Made by a program: the position numbers and the translations under genes. A stretch of DNA of 64,000 bases, taken from assembly GCA_016293845.1 (NCBI GenBank), contig JAEDDH010000002.1, positions 186,001 to 250,000 on the forward strand, read 5' to 3'. A model generated the notes under the pieces. It worked only from the letters and a program-made list of their open reading frames with translations. It ran no database searches and was not told where the DNA came from. This document shows, in pieces, positions 50,759 through 60,699 of the stretch (its first letter is position 1; every line of letters begins with the position of its first letter). This stretch comes from Bacteroidales bacterium (GTDB lineage Bacteria; Bacteroidota; Bacteroidia; Bacteroidales; UBA3824).

Positions 50759-53700
50759 ATGAAAACGAGACACACCTTATATATTATTGTATTATTATTG
50801 TTGCTATTCAGCGAGGAGGGGTTAGCGCAAACAACTTCATTGGATTACAAGTGTGAATTTCACGACCTGTCGGGTTGGGTAGCTTCTACTCAGAGTAATG
50901 GCATTTGGCACATTGGCACAGGACAAGATGGCGCTAAATATAGCAACGGAACAAATACCTATGTTTGCAATCAATTAAATCAGTCTGATAGTTACCTTTA
51001 TATTGATAATGACGATATAGCCGATAAGGTCACCAATTCAGAAAATGGTTTAAAAAAGGCTTATATTTCTCAAGTCTTTAATTTTGAGAGTGTTGATATG
51101 CCTATTCTTTCTTTCGACTACTATTTTTATTTTAATAATACCGAATTTCCTGTTCAAGCTCCGATTATACGTATAGAAGCCGATATAAGCGGGAGTGGAT
51201 TAAATTATAAGCCTATTTTTCCTACGGGCGAGATTCTTACGACGAAAGATGAGTGGCAACATGCTAATGTTTGTCTTTCAACCTTGAAAGGTCATTCCCG
51301 TGTAGATATACGTGTTTGTGTTTTTTCTGTTTCTGCCGGTCATTTTAAAGTCTCGTTTGATAATTTTGAAATACAAAATTTCTCTAAAACTGCTATTAAT
51401 CTAACTCCTTCTTCTTGTTTTGGCTATGATGACGGAGCAATAGAAATTGAAGTTAAAGGCGGCGGACCAAATTATGATTATTCGTGCGATAATGGTGTAA
51501 CATGGGTAAACGTTGCCGACAAAAAGTATAAGTTTACAGGCAAAACTAATAGTAGTTACAATCTCCAAGTACGTGATGTTATCACAGGATGTGTCATTGG
51601 TCCTATATCCCAAACCTTAGAAGCCGCAGTAGGTGAAATCAAATTTTCTGCAACACCTTCTGATATATTGTGCTTTGGGCAAACAGATGGTTATATTGAG
51701 CTGCATGGAAAATCTAATCTTCAGTATTCTCTCAACGGTGATGAGTATAAAACCACCACTAAGTTTCAAAATTTAAGTGGTGGCGATTATACAATTCGTG
51801 CTAGGGAAGGGGGGTGTGAGTCGGCTCCTGAGACGGTAACTATAGGTGCAGATGTTTTTATGGAAATAGAAGATGTTATACCTACACATATCACCCGTTG
51901 CTATGGCGACAAAACTGGTTCTATTTATGTTAATGCTTCGGTATCAAGTGGGCAAATAGATTATTCGTTTGATGGTGGACACGAATGGAATAACCATCGT
52001 GACACAAAAGAACAACTTGCAGCTGGTAAATACAAAATTACTATTAAAGATGCTAATAATTGTACGTTAGATTGGCCTGAGGAAATAGAAATTACTCAAC
52101 CTGACGAATTGGTTTATTCTGGTGAGGAACAAAATCCTGTTACTCATTGTTATGGTGATGAAAATGGTTCTATAATTATTCATACACCCACAGGAGGGAC
52201 ACCCGATTATGAATATTCAAATAATGGCGGTGATAATTTCTTTTTTAATAATGAGTTTAAAAATTTGAAAGGTGATTACATTTATTCTCTTGTAGTTCGC
52301 GATTCCAAAGGCTGTCTTGCTAAAGGTCCTGATGTTACACTTTCTCAACCCGAAAAAGTAGTTATTACCGACACAAAACTTACCGATGTAAACACATGTT
52401 ACGGCGATCAAACGGGTTCAATAGAGATTGTAACCACAGGAGGTACAGGTCAGATGTATTATTCTCTTTCGCAAGATCGAAACGATTGGCAAACATCGCC
52501 TATTTTTGCAGTAGGCGCAGGAGAGTATTATCCTATGGTAAAGGATGCCAATGATTGTCCCGACCAAGCTTCTGCTGTTAACATCACACAACCCAATAAG
52601 TTAGAAATTATTTATATTTCACCAATTAATAATACTATTAAATGTAATGGTTATACAACGGGACAATTTTTGGTTCAGGCTCATGGTGGCACGCTTCCAT
52701 ACGATTATTCATATACTAATAATAGCATAACCGACATCATATCAATGGACAATGATGAAGTGTGTACCTTTAGATCTGTTCCTGCCGGAGTATATGATGT
52801 AACAGTTACTGATAGATTCAATTGTCATGCAGATGCAGTATCTGTTGCCATAACTCAGCCCGACCCTCTCAAAATGACCATTAAATCATCGTCTAATGCC
52901 TCTTGCTATAATTTCCCAGATGCTTCGGTGGAACTTATCGCTGAGGGTGGTACACCTACATATTCTTACCAATATCGCCGTAATGGTATTGGTGATTTTT
53001 CTTCTTCGCCCAATAATGTATTAACTTTTCAAGCTGGAGATTTTGAGTTTAAAATCAAAGACGACAATGGATGTGAAACTCCTGTACAAACTCTTACACT
53101 CACAGAACCGGCTGATCTTGTAGCCAATATTGAAATACATGATATTACAAAGTGTTACACTGATAAAGATGGAAGCATAGAAGTGAAAGTAACAGGAGGT
53201 ACAGAACCTTATAAATATTCTATCAACAACGAACCGTTTCAGTCTTCAAACGTTTTCAACAATCTTGCCCCGGGTTATTACAATATTATTGTTGACGATC
53301 AAAACGGTTGCGGACAAGATTATGTCTATCGCGATCAACTTGTTAACGCTCCAGAACAAATGGTTATCCGCCAATTTTATTCCGAAGATGTTAAAGGTTG
53401 CAAAGGTGAATCGTTGGGCAAAATTGCTTTTGAGATAGAAGGAGGCTCTGGAACAATAACATTCAGCAAAGATGGAGGAAAAACATTTGTTCCCGAAACT
53501 TATCCTGATGGAATTGAGTTTTTTAATCTTCCTGCTGGCAAATATACTCCTGTTGCCAAAGACGAACATAATTGTTTAGTGACGCATTCTGAAGTAGTAA
53601 TCAAAGAACCAGAAACCCTTGAAATACAAAAGATTGAAACCTCCCCAGCCTACTGCTATGGCGATTATAATGGTTCTGCCACAATAACTGTGGTAGGTGG

Positions 53701-55879
53701 CAAACAATTACAAGAAGAATTTCCTTATACATTTTACCTCAACGGTAGCACTGTGGCTGACAATTATACCGGCAAATTTTTAAATCTTCCTGCCGGTGAT
53801 TACACATTTATTGCCGAAGACGAATATGGATGCCCAATCGACGGAGCGTTTTCTATAGGGCAGCCCGAAGAGATTAAAGTTGTGCAAAAAGACAGCACCA
53901 ATATTACCACTTGCTATGGCGACAGAACAGGAACAATTACTTTTAAGGTGGCTGGAGGTATCGAACCTTTTACTTATATCGCAAAGGGTTATAACTATTA
54001 CGACGAAAACACTACGGGACATTTTACCGATTTGCCGGCGTCGGGCTATGAGTTGATTGCCACTGATGCTCACAAATGCTCTGTTGATACAATCGTTACT
54101 ATTGAACAGCCCACTAAATTTGCCTATCATGCAAAAATCACCAATGAGATTATGTGTCATGGCGATGATGATGCAGCCATATCGGTTTCTGCTTCGGGTG
54201 GTACTGCACCTTACTATTTCTCGTTCGACAATGGCAAGACTTATCCATATACCGAATCGTCGTATTCAAATGTAAATCCTGGTAGATATTATGTTAAGGC
54301 AAAAGATGCAAAAGGATGTACTCATGATTATGTTTACAACCTTGAAATTATCGACCCGCCACAATTAGAAGCCGATTACGAAAAATACGATGTTATTTGT
54401 AACACGGGCAACACTGGTAAAATTTTAGCATCTGCCAAGGGTGGAACAAAACCCTATCAGTTTTCGATAGATGAAAAGGTTTGGAGATACAACTCTGGCG
54501 TTTTTTCTAATCTTACCGACAGCACTTATTCGGTTACTGTAAAAGACGGACACAACTGCACTGTTAAACTTACCGACATTACTCTTACACGTCCACCAAA
54601 TATTGCAGGCTTTACTGTAAACGAATCTGAAGGATGTTCGCCTTTGTTAGTTACTATGACTCAAGATAATACGGGCGGACTTGCCACTTACGACATTTCA
54701 GACGGTACCAAAATATACGATTGTACTGGCCCTACAAGTTACACATTTGTAAATCGCACTGGACATGCCCAAACTTTCGTTATCAAAGCTACAATGATGC
54801 AAGCAGGTGGTGTAGGATGTACCGATACAGCCTCGTTGCAGGTGAAAGTATTACCTCAGCCCGACAGCGATGTGCGTGTTACCAATTCTTCGGCAATCTT
54901 CCCCGAAACCACTATCAATTTTGCCAATATGACTCAAAATATTACTGAGGCAAAATGGGATTTCGACGATGATACATATTCTGATAATATCAACGAACAG
55001 AGTCACACTTATAAATCTTGCGGCAAATACAATATCACTCTTATCCAAAGCAATGGAATGTGTTACGATACATTATCTATTCCATTTGTGATAGAAGGGC
55101 GACCTGTAATAGCAGCAATGAAAGCAAATAATATTCAAGGCTGTCAACCTGTTACAGTTGAATTTACCAACTCGTCGTCAAACTGCGATTCGTGTGTATG
55201 GAATTTTGGTGATGGCACAACAAGCACATCTCCGATGCTAAAACACACTTTTGAGGGCGCAGGCGATTACGAAGTTACACTTACAGCATACGGCGATTGT
55301 GGAGCAGCATCTACAACATCCAAAACAATCCATGTATACGCTCAGCCAAGTGCCGATTTTACTCAAAATGCCGATACATTATACGAGGGACAAGCTTTGC
55401 ACCTTACAAGTGTGTCGGAGGGCGGTGCTTATTACGCATGGGATTTCGGCGATGGCAAAAAATCAGACGAAAAACACCCCGTTCACAATTACGAATTTGG
55501 CGGCACATTTACAATTTCGTTGATAGTTACCTCTCCTAATTCGTGTACCGATACCGCTTTTGTGAAAAACGCAGTAACGGTAATCAAAAGTCCAATAGTG
55601 GTATTCCCCAACGCGTTTACACCCGATGGAGATGGCTTAAACGATATATTTTTGCCTGTGCATGGCGACATTAGTCAATTCAAAATTTTTATCTTTGACA
55701 AAAAAGGTCAATTGATGTACAAAGGCACAGATATCACAGAAGGATGGGATGGAACACGCAACGGACATCCTTGTCCTACAGGAGTTTATGTATACAAAGC
55801 AAATATAGTTTTGCGCGATAAGAGTTTTTACGACCTAAAAGGTTACGTAGTTTTGTTGCGACTTCCTGCAAAAAAATAA
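50759..55879 (+). CDS. Giant SprB-repeat and PKD adhesin with T9SS type B sorting domain
   Basis: 1706 residues from the ATG at 50759, which starts a signal peptide (MKTRHTLYIIVLLLLLFSEE..LAQ). After an N-terminal beta domain come about 13 SprB-type repeats (DNA ~51.4-54.6 kb, ~80 residues each) of the form 'C.GD..GSI.....GGT.PY.YS'; examples are TRCYGDKTGSIYVNAS, THCYGDENGSIIIHT, TTCYGDRTGTITFKVAGG. Then come three or four PKD domains (VWNFGDGTTS, AWDFGDGKKS) and the type B sorting domain (VVFPNAFTPDGDGLNDIF). SprB of Flavobacterium is the mobile adhesin of gliding; here a surface adhesin or sugar-binding role is likely. The cysteines and spacing of most repeats are well kept. Confidence 0.9.
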   Translation: MKTRHTLYIIVLLLLLFSEEGLAQTTSLDYKCEFHDLSGWVASTQSNGIWHIGTGQDGAKYSNGTNTYVCNQLNQSDSYLYIDNDDIADKVTNSENGLKKAYISQVFNFESVDMPILSFDYYFYFNNTEFPVQAPIIRIEADISGSGLNYKPIFPTGEILTTKDEWQHANVCLSTLKGHSRVDIRVCVFSVSAGHFKVSFDNFEIQNFSKTAINLTPSSCFGYDDGAIEIEVKGGGPNYDYSCDNGVTWVNVADKKYKFTGKTNSSYNLQVRDVITGCVIGPISQTLEAAVGEIKFSATPSDILCFGQTDGYIELHGKSNLQYSLNGDEYKTTTKFQNLSGGDYTIRAREGGCESAPETVTIGADVFMEIEDVIPTHITRCYGDKTGSIYVNASVSSGQIDYSFDGGHEWNNHRDTKEQLAAGKYKITIKDANNCTLDWPEEIEITQPDELVYSGEEQNPVTHCYGDENGSIIIHTPTGGTPDYEYSNNGGDNFFFNNEFKNLKGDYIYSLVVRDSKGCLAKGPDVTLSQPEKVVITDTKLTDVNTCYGDQTGSIEIVTTGGTGQMYYSLSQDRNDWQTSPIFAVGAGEYYPMVKDANDCPDQASAVNITQPNKLEIIYISPINNTIKCNGYTTGQFLVQAHGGTLPYDYSYTNNSITDIISMDNDEVCTFRSVPAGVYDVTVTDRFNCHADAVSVAITQPDPLKMTIKSSSNASCYNFPDASVELIAEGGTPTYSYQYRRNGIGDFSSSPNNVLTFQAGDFEFKIKDDNGCETPVQTLTLTEPADLVANIEIHDITKCYTDKDGSIEVKVTGGTEPYKYSINNEPFQSSNVFNNLAPGYYNIIVDDQNGCGQDYVYRDQLVNAPEQMVIRQFYSEDVKGCKGESLGKIAFEIEGGSGTITFSKDGGKTFVPETYPDGIEFFNLPAGKYTPVAKDEHNCLVTHSEVVIKEPETLEIQKIETSPAYCYGDYNGSATITVVGGKQLQEEFPYTFYLNGSTVADNYTGKFLNLPAGDYTFIAEDEYGCPIDGAFSIGQPEEIKVVQKDSTNITTCYGDRTGTITFKVAGGIEPFTYIAKGYNYYDENTTGHFTDLPASGYELIATDAHKCSVDTIVTIEQPTKFAYHAKITNEIMCHGDDDAAISVSASGGTAPYYFSFDNGKTYPYTESSYSNVNPGRYYVKAKDAKGCTHDYVYNLEIIDPPQLEADYEKYDVICNTGNTGKILASAKGGTKPYQFSIDEKVWRYNSGVFSNLTDSTYSVTVKDGHNCTVKLTDITLTRPPNIAGFTVNESEGCSPLLVTMTQDNTGGLATYDISDGTKIYDCTGPTSYTFVNRTGHAQTFVIKATMMQAGGVGCTDTASLQVKVLPQPDSDVRVTNSSAIFPETTINFANMTQNITEAKWDFDDDTYSDNINEQSHTYKSCGKYNITLIQSNGMCYDTLSIPFVIEGRPVIAAMKANNIQGCQPVTVEFTNSSSNCDSCVWNFGDGTTSTSPMLKHTFEGAGDYEVTLTAYGDCGAASTTSKTIHVYAQPSADFTQNADTLYEGQALHLTSVSEGGAYYAWDFGDGKKSDEKHPVHNYEFGGTFTISLIVTSPNSCTDTAFVKNAVTVIKSPIVVFPNAFTPDGDGLNDIFLPVHGDISQFKIFIFDKKGQLMYKGTDITEGWDGTRNGHPCPTGVYVYKANIVLRDKSFYDLKGYVVLLRLPAKK

Positions 55880-55986
55880 AAAATTCTCTTTGCCGTTTAA
55901 AAAATAATGTATAACTTTAACAACGAATTTTTCACCGTTTATTTAACAGATAAAAATTCTAACAAAATTTAATATTTTACTTAAAA

Positions 55987-56826
55987 ATGAACAACATAAA
56001 GAAATCTTTGCTGCTGTTAGCGGCCGGACTTATGGCGGTGGTTCTTAGCGAATCTTGTTCCGGCGGTGGTAACAATACAGATCAGACTCCAAACGTTGAT
56101 TCTTCCGACGTTATTAGCACAACCGCCTACGACGAAGCTAAATACATTTTCTACTCGTTGCCTTCGCCTGTTGAAACTGCCCTTATACTTGAACAGTTGG
56201 GTATTAAGTACAACGATGAGTACTTGAGCCCTGCATCAAACGTAAGCCGTTACAATACACAAACATCGCAGGCATTAAACCTTGGTATCTACTCTGCCGA
56301 TCTCAGTTACTGCGCACTTTACGAGCAGAATCAAGCAGCTATCGACTATCTTGCAGCTGTAAAAAAATTGTCAGAACAGCTTGGCATTATGGGCTTTTTC
56401 AACGATAGCACTATTCAAAAGATACAAGACAATATGAACAACAAAAACAAGATTGTGTCTATTGTATCAGATTGTTACACTCGCTCAACCAATTTTCTTG
56501 AAGAAGACGAGCGCAACGAAATTGCCTCCACAGTGCTTGTTGGCGGTTGGGTAGAAGGTCTCTACATTTCGCTCAAAATGCTCGAAACTCTTCCTGCTGA
56601 AGACAATAATATCGACGATATTATTAAAAATCAGAAATTTACACTCGATGATATGCTTGGTCTGCTTAAAATCTTCTCTAAAAACGAGGGTATTGCCTAT
56701 CTTTTTAAACAGATGCAGCAGCTCAAAACTATTTATGATAAAGTTGGTACCAACAAGGTAGACCGCAAGGTGTACGCTCAGCTTACCGACAAAATAACCG
56801 AGATTAGAAACGAGTATATACAATAA
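55987..56826 (+). CDS. Lipoprotein of unknown function
   Basis: 279 residues with a lipobox (VVLSESC) and a Gly/Asn/Asp-rich stretch after the Cys. The rest is helical (AIDYLAAVKKLSEQLGIMGF, TLDDMLGLLKIFSKNEGIAY). A well-conserved type in Bacteroidota, without known activity. A 17-bp gap to the next exported protein gene suggests an operon, which may also follow the adhesin gene. Confidence 0.75.
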   Translation: MNNIKKSLLLLAAGLMAVVLSESCSGGGNNTDQTPNVDSSDVISTTAYDEAKYIFYSLPSPVETALILEQLGIKYNDEYLSPASNVSRYNTQTSQALNLGIYSADLSYCALYEQNQAAIDYLAAVKKLSEQLGIMGFFNDSTIQKIQDNMNNKNKIVSIVSDCYTRSTNFLEEDERNEIASTVLVGGWVEGLYISLKMLETLPAEDNNIDDIIKNQKFTLDDMLGLLKIFSKNEGIAYLFKQMQQLKTIYDKVGTNKVDRKVYAQLTDKITEIRNEYIQ

Positions 56827-56843
56827 TAAACAACCTGAGGAAT

Positions 56844-57290
56844 ATGAAAAAGAAAAAAATTTTATTTGTTTTTGTTTTGTTGGCATTAGTGATATTCCCC
56901 ATACAGGGTAAATCGCAATGCAAGGAGTTTACCGAAACCCAGGTGCTCCCTTTGCTCGAAGATTACGTAATTAGCGGTCGTTACAGCGCAGTAAAACTCT
57001 ATGAGGGAGAAGAAATTCTTATTTTTAAAACCCTCAGTAAGGGAATATCTTATCGTTTTATTGTTAAAGGCGACAGCGATTTGCCCGAGCAGATAGAATA
57101 CTCTATTGAAGATTGGGACGGTGAAAAACTTTACAACAACAAGTCGGAGGATTTTAAGCAGGTGTGGGATTACGAATGTGATAAAACACAGCGTATCAAG
57201 ATTTTTGTAAAAGTGCCTGCCGTATCTAAAGACAATACAGAACCTAAACGTGGCTGCGTAACAGTTCTTAGCGGAATTAAAGCCTCTTAG
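56844..57290 (+). CDS. Small exported protein of unknown function
   Basis: 148 residues with a signal peptide (KKKILFVFVLLALVIFPIQG). The mature part (QCKEFTETQVLPLLEDYVIS, GISYRFIVKGDSDLPEQIEY) looks like a compact beta domain with three cysteines. It is not recognised beyond being a Bacteroidota type. It follows the lipoprotein gene with a 17-bp gap. Confidence 0.72.
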   Translation: MKKKKILFVFVLLALVIFPIQGKSQCKEFTETQVLPLLEDYVISGRYSAVKLYEGEEILIFKTLSKGISYRFIVKGDSDLPEQIEYSIEDWDGEKLYNNKSEDFKQVWDYECDKTQRIKIFVKVPAVSKDNTEPKRGCVTVLSGIKAS

Positions 57291-57364
57291 CTTTTCAGTT
57301 TCGCCACTTTTGTGCAACTATTTTAGAGTAAACACATTTATTAATCTTAAAAGGACACAGAGCT

Positions 57365-57604
57365 ATGAAAAAAGTATTGTTAATGCTCGCCCTTTCGCTT
57401 TTTACAGCTTCGTATACAATGGCGCAGTCTACAAGCAAGGGTAAAAAACAGGGTACAACCCAAACCGACAACCGAAGCAATAATGGTGCTACGGTAACAA
57501 ATTCGGGCAACTCCCAAAAACATTCTGCCAACGGCAACTCGCAATCTGCTACTAAACAGAAAACGAGCAAAGGCAAAAAGGTAGTAAAGAAGAAAACCAA
57601 CTAA
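57365..57604 (+). CDS. Small exported low-complexity basic protein
   Basis: 79 residues: a signal peptide (MKKVLLMLALSLFTASYTMA) followed by a Ser/Asn/Gln/Thr/Lys-rich tail ending in KGKKVVKKKTN. The tail is strongly basic and likely disordered. It has a proper terminator and a 74-bp gap upstream. It may bind nucleic acid or acidic polymer in the periplasm or outside; no family assigned. Confidence 0.7.
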   Translation: MKKVLLMLALSLFTASYTMAQSTSKGKKQGTTQTDNRSNNGATVTNSGNSQKHSANGNSQSATKQKTSKGKKVVKKKTN

Positions 57605-57615
57605 TAATTTTTCAA

Positions 57616-57650
57616 AGAGAGCGGCTTTTTTTTAGTCGCTCTCTTTTTTT
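57616..57650 (+). terminator. Terminator after the small basic exported protein
   Basis: AGAGAGCG (57616-57623) pairs with CGCTCTCT (57637-57644), followed by a T run. Confidence 0.8.
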
Positions 57651-57697
57651 TATTAAAAAAAAATCCAAATTAATATACACAGAATTAAAATTAACTT

Positions 57698-57705
57698 TAT
57701 ATTTG
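57698..57705 (+). promoter_or_regulatory. -7 box of ppdK
   Basis: TATATTTG matches TAnnTTTG and lies 49 nt before the ATG at 57755. The -33 region is weak. Confidence 0.65.
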
Positions 57706-57754
57706 CAAAACAAAACAATTAAATTTTTAACAAAAAATAATTATAATCAATAGT

Positions 57755-60487
57755 ATGAGCGATAAAAAGCGCGTATATCTGTTCGGCGACAAAAAAGCAG
57801 AAGGTCGTGCAGATATGAGAGAACTTCTTGGCGGTAAAGGCGCCAACCTTGCAGAAATGAACCTTATCGGCGTTCCCGTTCCTCCGGGATTCACCATCAC
57901 AACCGAAGTTTGCACCGAATATTACGAAAAGGGCAAAGATCAGGTTGTAAGTCTTATCAAAGATGATGTTGAAAAAGCCGTAAAACACATCGAACAACTT
58001 ACTAAAACTAAATTTGGCGACGCATCAAACCCCTGCCTCGTTTCGGTACGCTCGGGTGCTCGCGCAAGTATGCCCGGTATGATGGATACCATCCTCAACC
58101 TCGGCCTCAACGACACCGTAGCAGAGGGTATGGTTAAAAAGACCAATAATCCTCACTTTGTATACGACTCTTACCGTCGTTTCGTACAGATGTATGGCGA
58201 TGTGGTACTCGGCATGAAACCCGTCAACAAAGAAGACATTGACCCGTTTGAGGCTATCATAGAAGAAGTTAAGAAAATCCGTGGCGTAACACTCGACAAA
58301 GATCTTTCGGTTGAAGAACTCAAAGACCTTGTAAAACGTTTTAAGACAGCCATTAAGAAACAAACTGGCAGCGACTTCCCCGATGATCCTATGGAGCAGC
58401 TCTGGGGTGCGATCTGCGCAGTTTTCCGCAGCTGGATGAACGAGCGCGCTATCCTTTACCGCAAAATGGAAGGTATTCCCGACGAATGGGGTACAGCCGT
58501 TTCGGTAATGGCAATGGTATTCGGCAACATGGGCGACACTTCAGCCACAGGCGTATGTTTCAGCCGCGACGCTGCCACTGGCGAAAACCTCTTCAACGGC
58601 GAGTATCTTGTTAATGCTCAAGGTGAGGACGTTGTGGCTGGTATTCGCACACCTCAGCAGATTACTATCGAAGGCTCTAAACGTTGGGCTCAGCTCCAAG
58701 GTATATCTGAGGAGGAGCGCAAATCTAAATACCCCTCTATGGAGGAGGCGATGCCTGAAATTTACAAAGAACTCGACGAAATACAGACCAAACTCGAAAA
58801 CCACTACCGCGATATGCAGGATATGGAGTTCACCGTTCAGGAAGGCAAACTCTGGTTCTTGCAAACTCGTAATGGCAAACGCACTGGTACTGCCATGGTT
58901 AAAATCGCAATGGACTTGGTTCGCGAGGGTCTTATCGACGAAAAAACAGCCATCATGCGTTGCGAGCCTCAGAAACTCGACGAACTTCTCCACCCAGTGT
59001 TCGACAAGGACGCTCTCAAAAAGGCGAAAGTTATCACACGTGGTTTGCCCGCAAGTCCCGGTGCTGCCTGTGGACAAATAGTATTCCACGCCGACGACGC
59101 TCAAGAATGGCGCAAGGACGGCAAGAAAGTGGTTATGGTTCGTATCGAAACATCTCCTGAAGACCTCGCTGGTATGTCGGCTGCCGAGGGTATTCTTACT
59201 GCCCGTGGTGGTATGACATCGCACGCTGCAGTTGTGGCCCGTGGTATGGGCAAATGCTGCGTTTCGGGTGCAGGTGCTATCAATGTTAATTACAAAAACA
59301 AAACCGTTGAAATAGAGGGTGTTACCTACAAAGAGGGCGACTACATTTCGTTGAACGGTTCTACTGGTCAGGTTTACGCAGGTCAGATTCCCACCAAGGC
59401 TGCCGAACTCAGCGGCGACTTCAAAGCCCTGATGGATCTCTGCGACAAATATACTGTGCTTCAGGTTCGTACCAATGCCGACACTCCCAACGATGCAAAA
59501 ATCGCTCGTGAATTTGGCGCAAAAGGTATCGGCTTAACACGTACCGAACACATGTTCTTTGAGGATCAGAAGATTATCGCAATGCGCGAGATGATTCTTG
59601 CCGACACTGTTGAAGGTCGTGAAAAAGCACTTGCAAAACTTCTTCCTTACCAGAAAGCCGACTTCAAGGGTATTCTCGAGGCTATGGACGGCTTGCCAGT
59701 TAACATCCGTCTGCTCGACCCGCCTTTGCACGAGTTTGTTCCTCACGATCTTAAAGGTCAGCAGACTATGGCCGACCAGATGGGCGTAAGCATCGACGAC
59801 ATCAAGAAACGTGTTAACTCGCTTGCTGAAAACAACCCGATGCTTGGTCACCGTGGCTGCCGTCTCGGAATCACATTCCCCGAAATCACCGCTATGCAGA
59901 CTCGCGCAATTCTTTCGGCTGCTTGCGAACTCAAGAAAGAGGGCAAGAATCCCAAACCCGAAATCATGGTTCCGCTTATCGGTATTCTCTACGAGTTCCG
60001 TCAACAGAAAGAAATCATCGAGAAAACCGCCAAGGAGGTATTTGCAGAATACGGTGTAACTATCGAGTTTGAAATTGGTACTATGATTGAGATACCTCGT
60101 GCAGCCCTCACCGCCGACCGCATTGCTACCGAGGCTCAGTACTTCTCGTTCGGTACCAACGACTTGACACAGATGACATTCGGATACAGCCGCGACGATA
60201 TCGCTTCGTTCCTCCCTGCATACTTAGAGAAGAAGATTTTGAAGGTAGACCCGTTCCAAGTGCTCGACCAGCACGGTGTAGGTCAGCTTATCGAAATGGC
60301 AGTAGAAAAAGGCCGCAAGGTACGTCCCAACCTCCGCACAGGTATCTGCGGCGAACATGGTGGCGAACCCAACTCGGTTAAGTTCTGCGCTCGCGTAGGT
60401 ATGAACTATGCAAGCTGCTCACCATTCCGCGTACCGATTGCTCGCCTTGCCGCTGCACAGGCCGCAGTAGAAGATTCAATGAAATAG
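57755..60487 (+). CDS. ppdK: Pyruvate, phosphate dikinase
   Basis: Interconverts pyruvate + ATP + Pi with phosphoenolpyruvate + AMP + PPi. The 910 residues are full length. The N-terminal ATP-grasp domain begins LLGGKGANLAEM near residue 24. The swivelling phosphohistidine domain has GGMTSHAAVVARGMG with catalytic His near 489. The C-terminal PEP barrel has the active-site Cys in CGEHGGEP near 865. Codons are strongly biased, as in pfp, which indicates high expression. It has its own promoter and a terminator and is monocistronic. Confidence 0.97.
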   Translation: MSDKKRVYLFGDKKAEGRADMRELLGGKGANLAEMNLIGVPVPPGFTITTEVCTEYYEKGKDQVVSLIKDDVEKAVKHIEQLTKTKFGDASNPCLVSVRSGARASMPGMMDTILNLGLNDTVAEGMVKKTNNPHFVYDSYRRFVQMYGDVVLGMKPVNKEDIDPFEAIIEEVKKIRGVTLDKDLSVEELKDLVKRFKTAIKKQTGSDFPDDPMEQLWGAICAVFRSWMNERAILYRKMEGIPDEWGTAVSVMAMVFGNMGDTSATGVCFSRDAATGENLFNGEYLVNAQGEDVVAGIRTPQQITIEGSKRWAQLQGISEEERKSKYPSMEEAMPEIYKELDEIQTKLENHYRDMQDMEFTVQEGKLWFLQTRNGKRTGTAMVKIAMDLVREGLIDEKTAIMRCEPQKLDELLHPVFDKDALKKAKVITRGLPASPGAACGQIVFHADDAQEWRKDGKKVVMVRIETSPEDLAGMSAAEGILTARGGMTSHAAVVARGMGKCCVSGAGAINVNYKNKTVEIEGVTYKEGDYISLNGSTGQVYAGQIPTKAAELSGDFKALMDLCDKYTVLQVRTNADTPNDAKIAREFGAKGIGLTRTEHMFFEDQKIIAMREMILADTVEGREKALAKLLPYQKADFKGILEAMDGLPVNIRLLDPPLHEFVPHDLKGQQTMADQMGVSIDDIKKRVNSLAENNPMLGHRGCRLGITFPEITAMQTRAILSAACELKKEGKNPKPEIMVPLIGILYEFRQQKEIIEKTAKEVFAEYGVTIEFEIGTMIEIPRAALTADRIATEAQYFSFGTNDLTQMTFGYSRDDIASFLPAYLEKKILKVDPFQVLDQHGVGQLIEMAVEKGRKVRPNLRTGICGEHGGEPNSVKFCARVGMNYASCSPFRVPIARLAAAQAAVEDSMK

Positions 60488-60510
60488 TATTGATTTTTGG
60501 ATTTATATTT

Positions 60511-60541
60511 GAGGCTGTCTGTTTTTGGGCAGCCTCTTTTT
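60511..60541 (+). terminator. Terminator after ppdK
   Basis: GAGGCTG (60511-60517) pairs with CAGCCTC (60530-60536), followed by T's. Confidence 0.8.
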
Positions 60542-60560
60542 GTATCTCCAAGAATGCTTT

Positions 60561-60659
60561 CGACGTTTTGGAGACAAAAACGTCGCATAATATGCGATTA
60601 TTTACAGATTTGTTTGGCTATTCGACAATAATTTCGTATTTTACCGCAGAATTTGCGGT
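60561..60659. other. Three hairpins in the ppdK-WYL gap
   Basis: CGACGTTTT / AAAACGTCG (60561-60585), the perfect palindrome TCGCATAATATGCGA (60583-60597) and ACCGCA / TGCGGT (60643-60659) lie within 100 bp. No gene is convincing in 60488-60699. They might be operator sites or an RNA leader. Confidence 0.4.
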
Positions 60660-60699
60660 GTTATATATAATATTTTGTCGCACAAAGTAGGAATGCGTT

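Noticed and set aside
60490..60690. A 66-codon frame after ppdK
   Set aside because: It runs through the ppdK terminator and three hairpins and has no conserved pattern.
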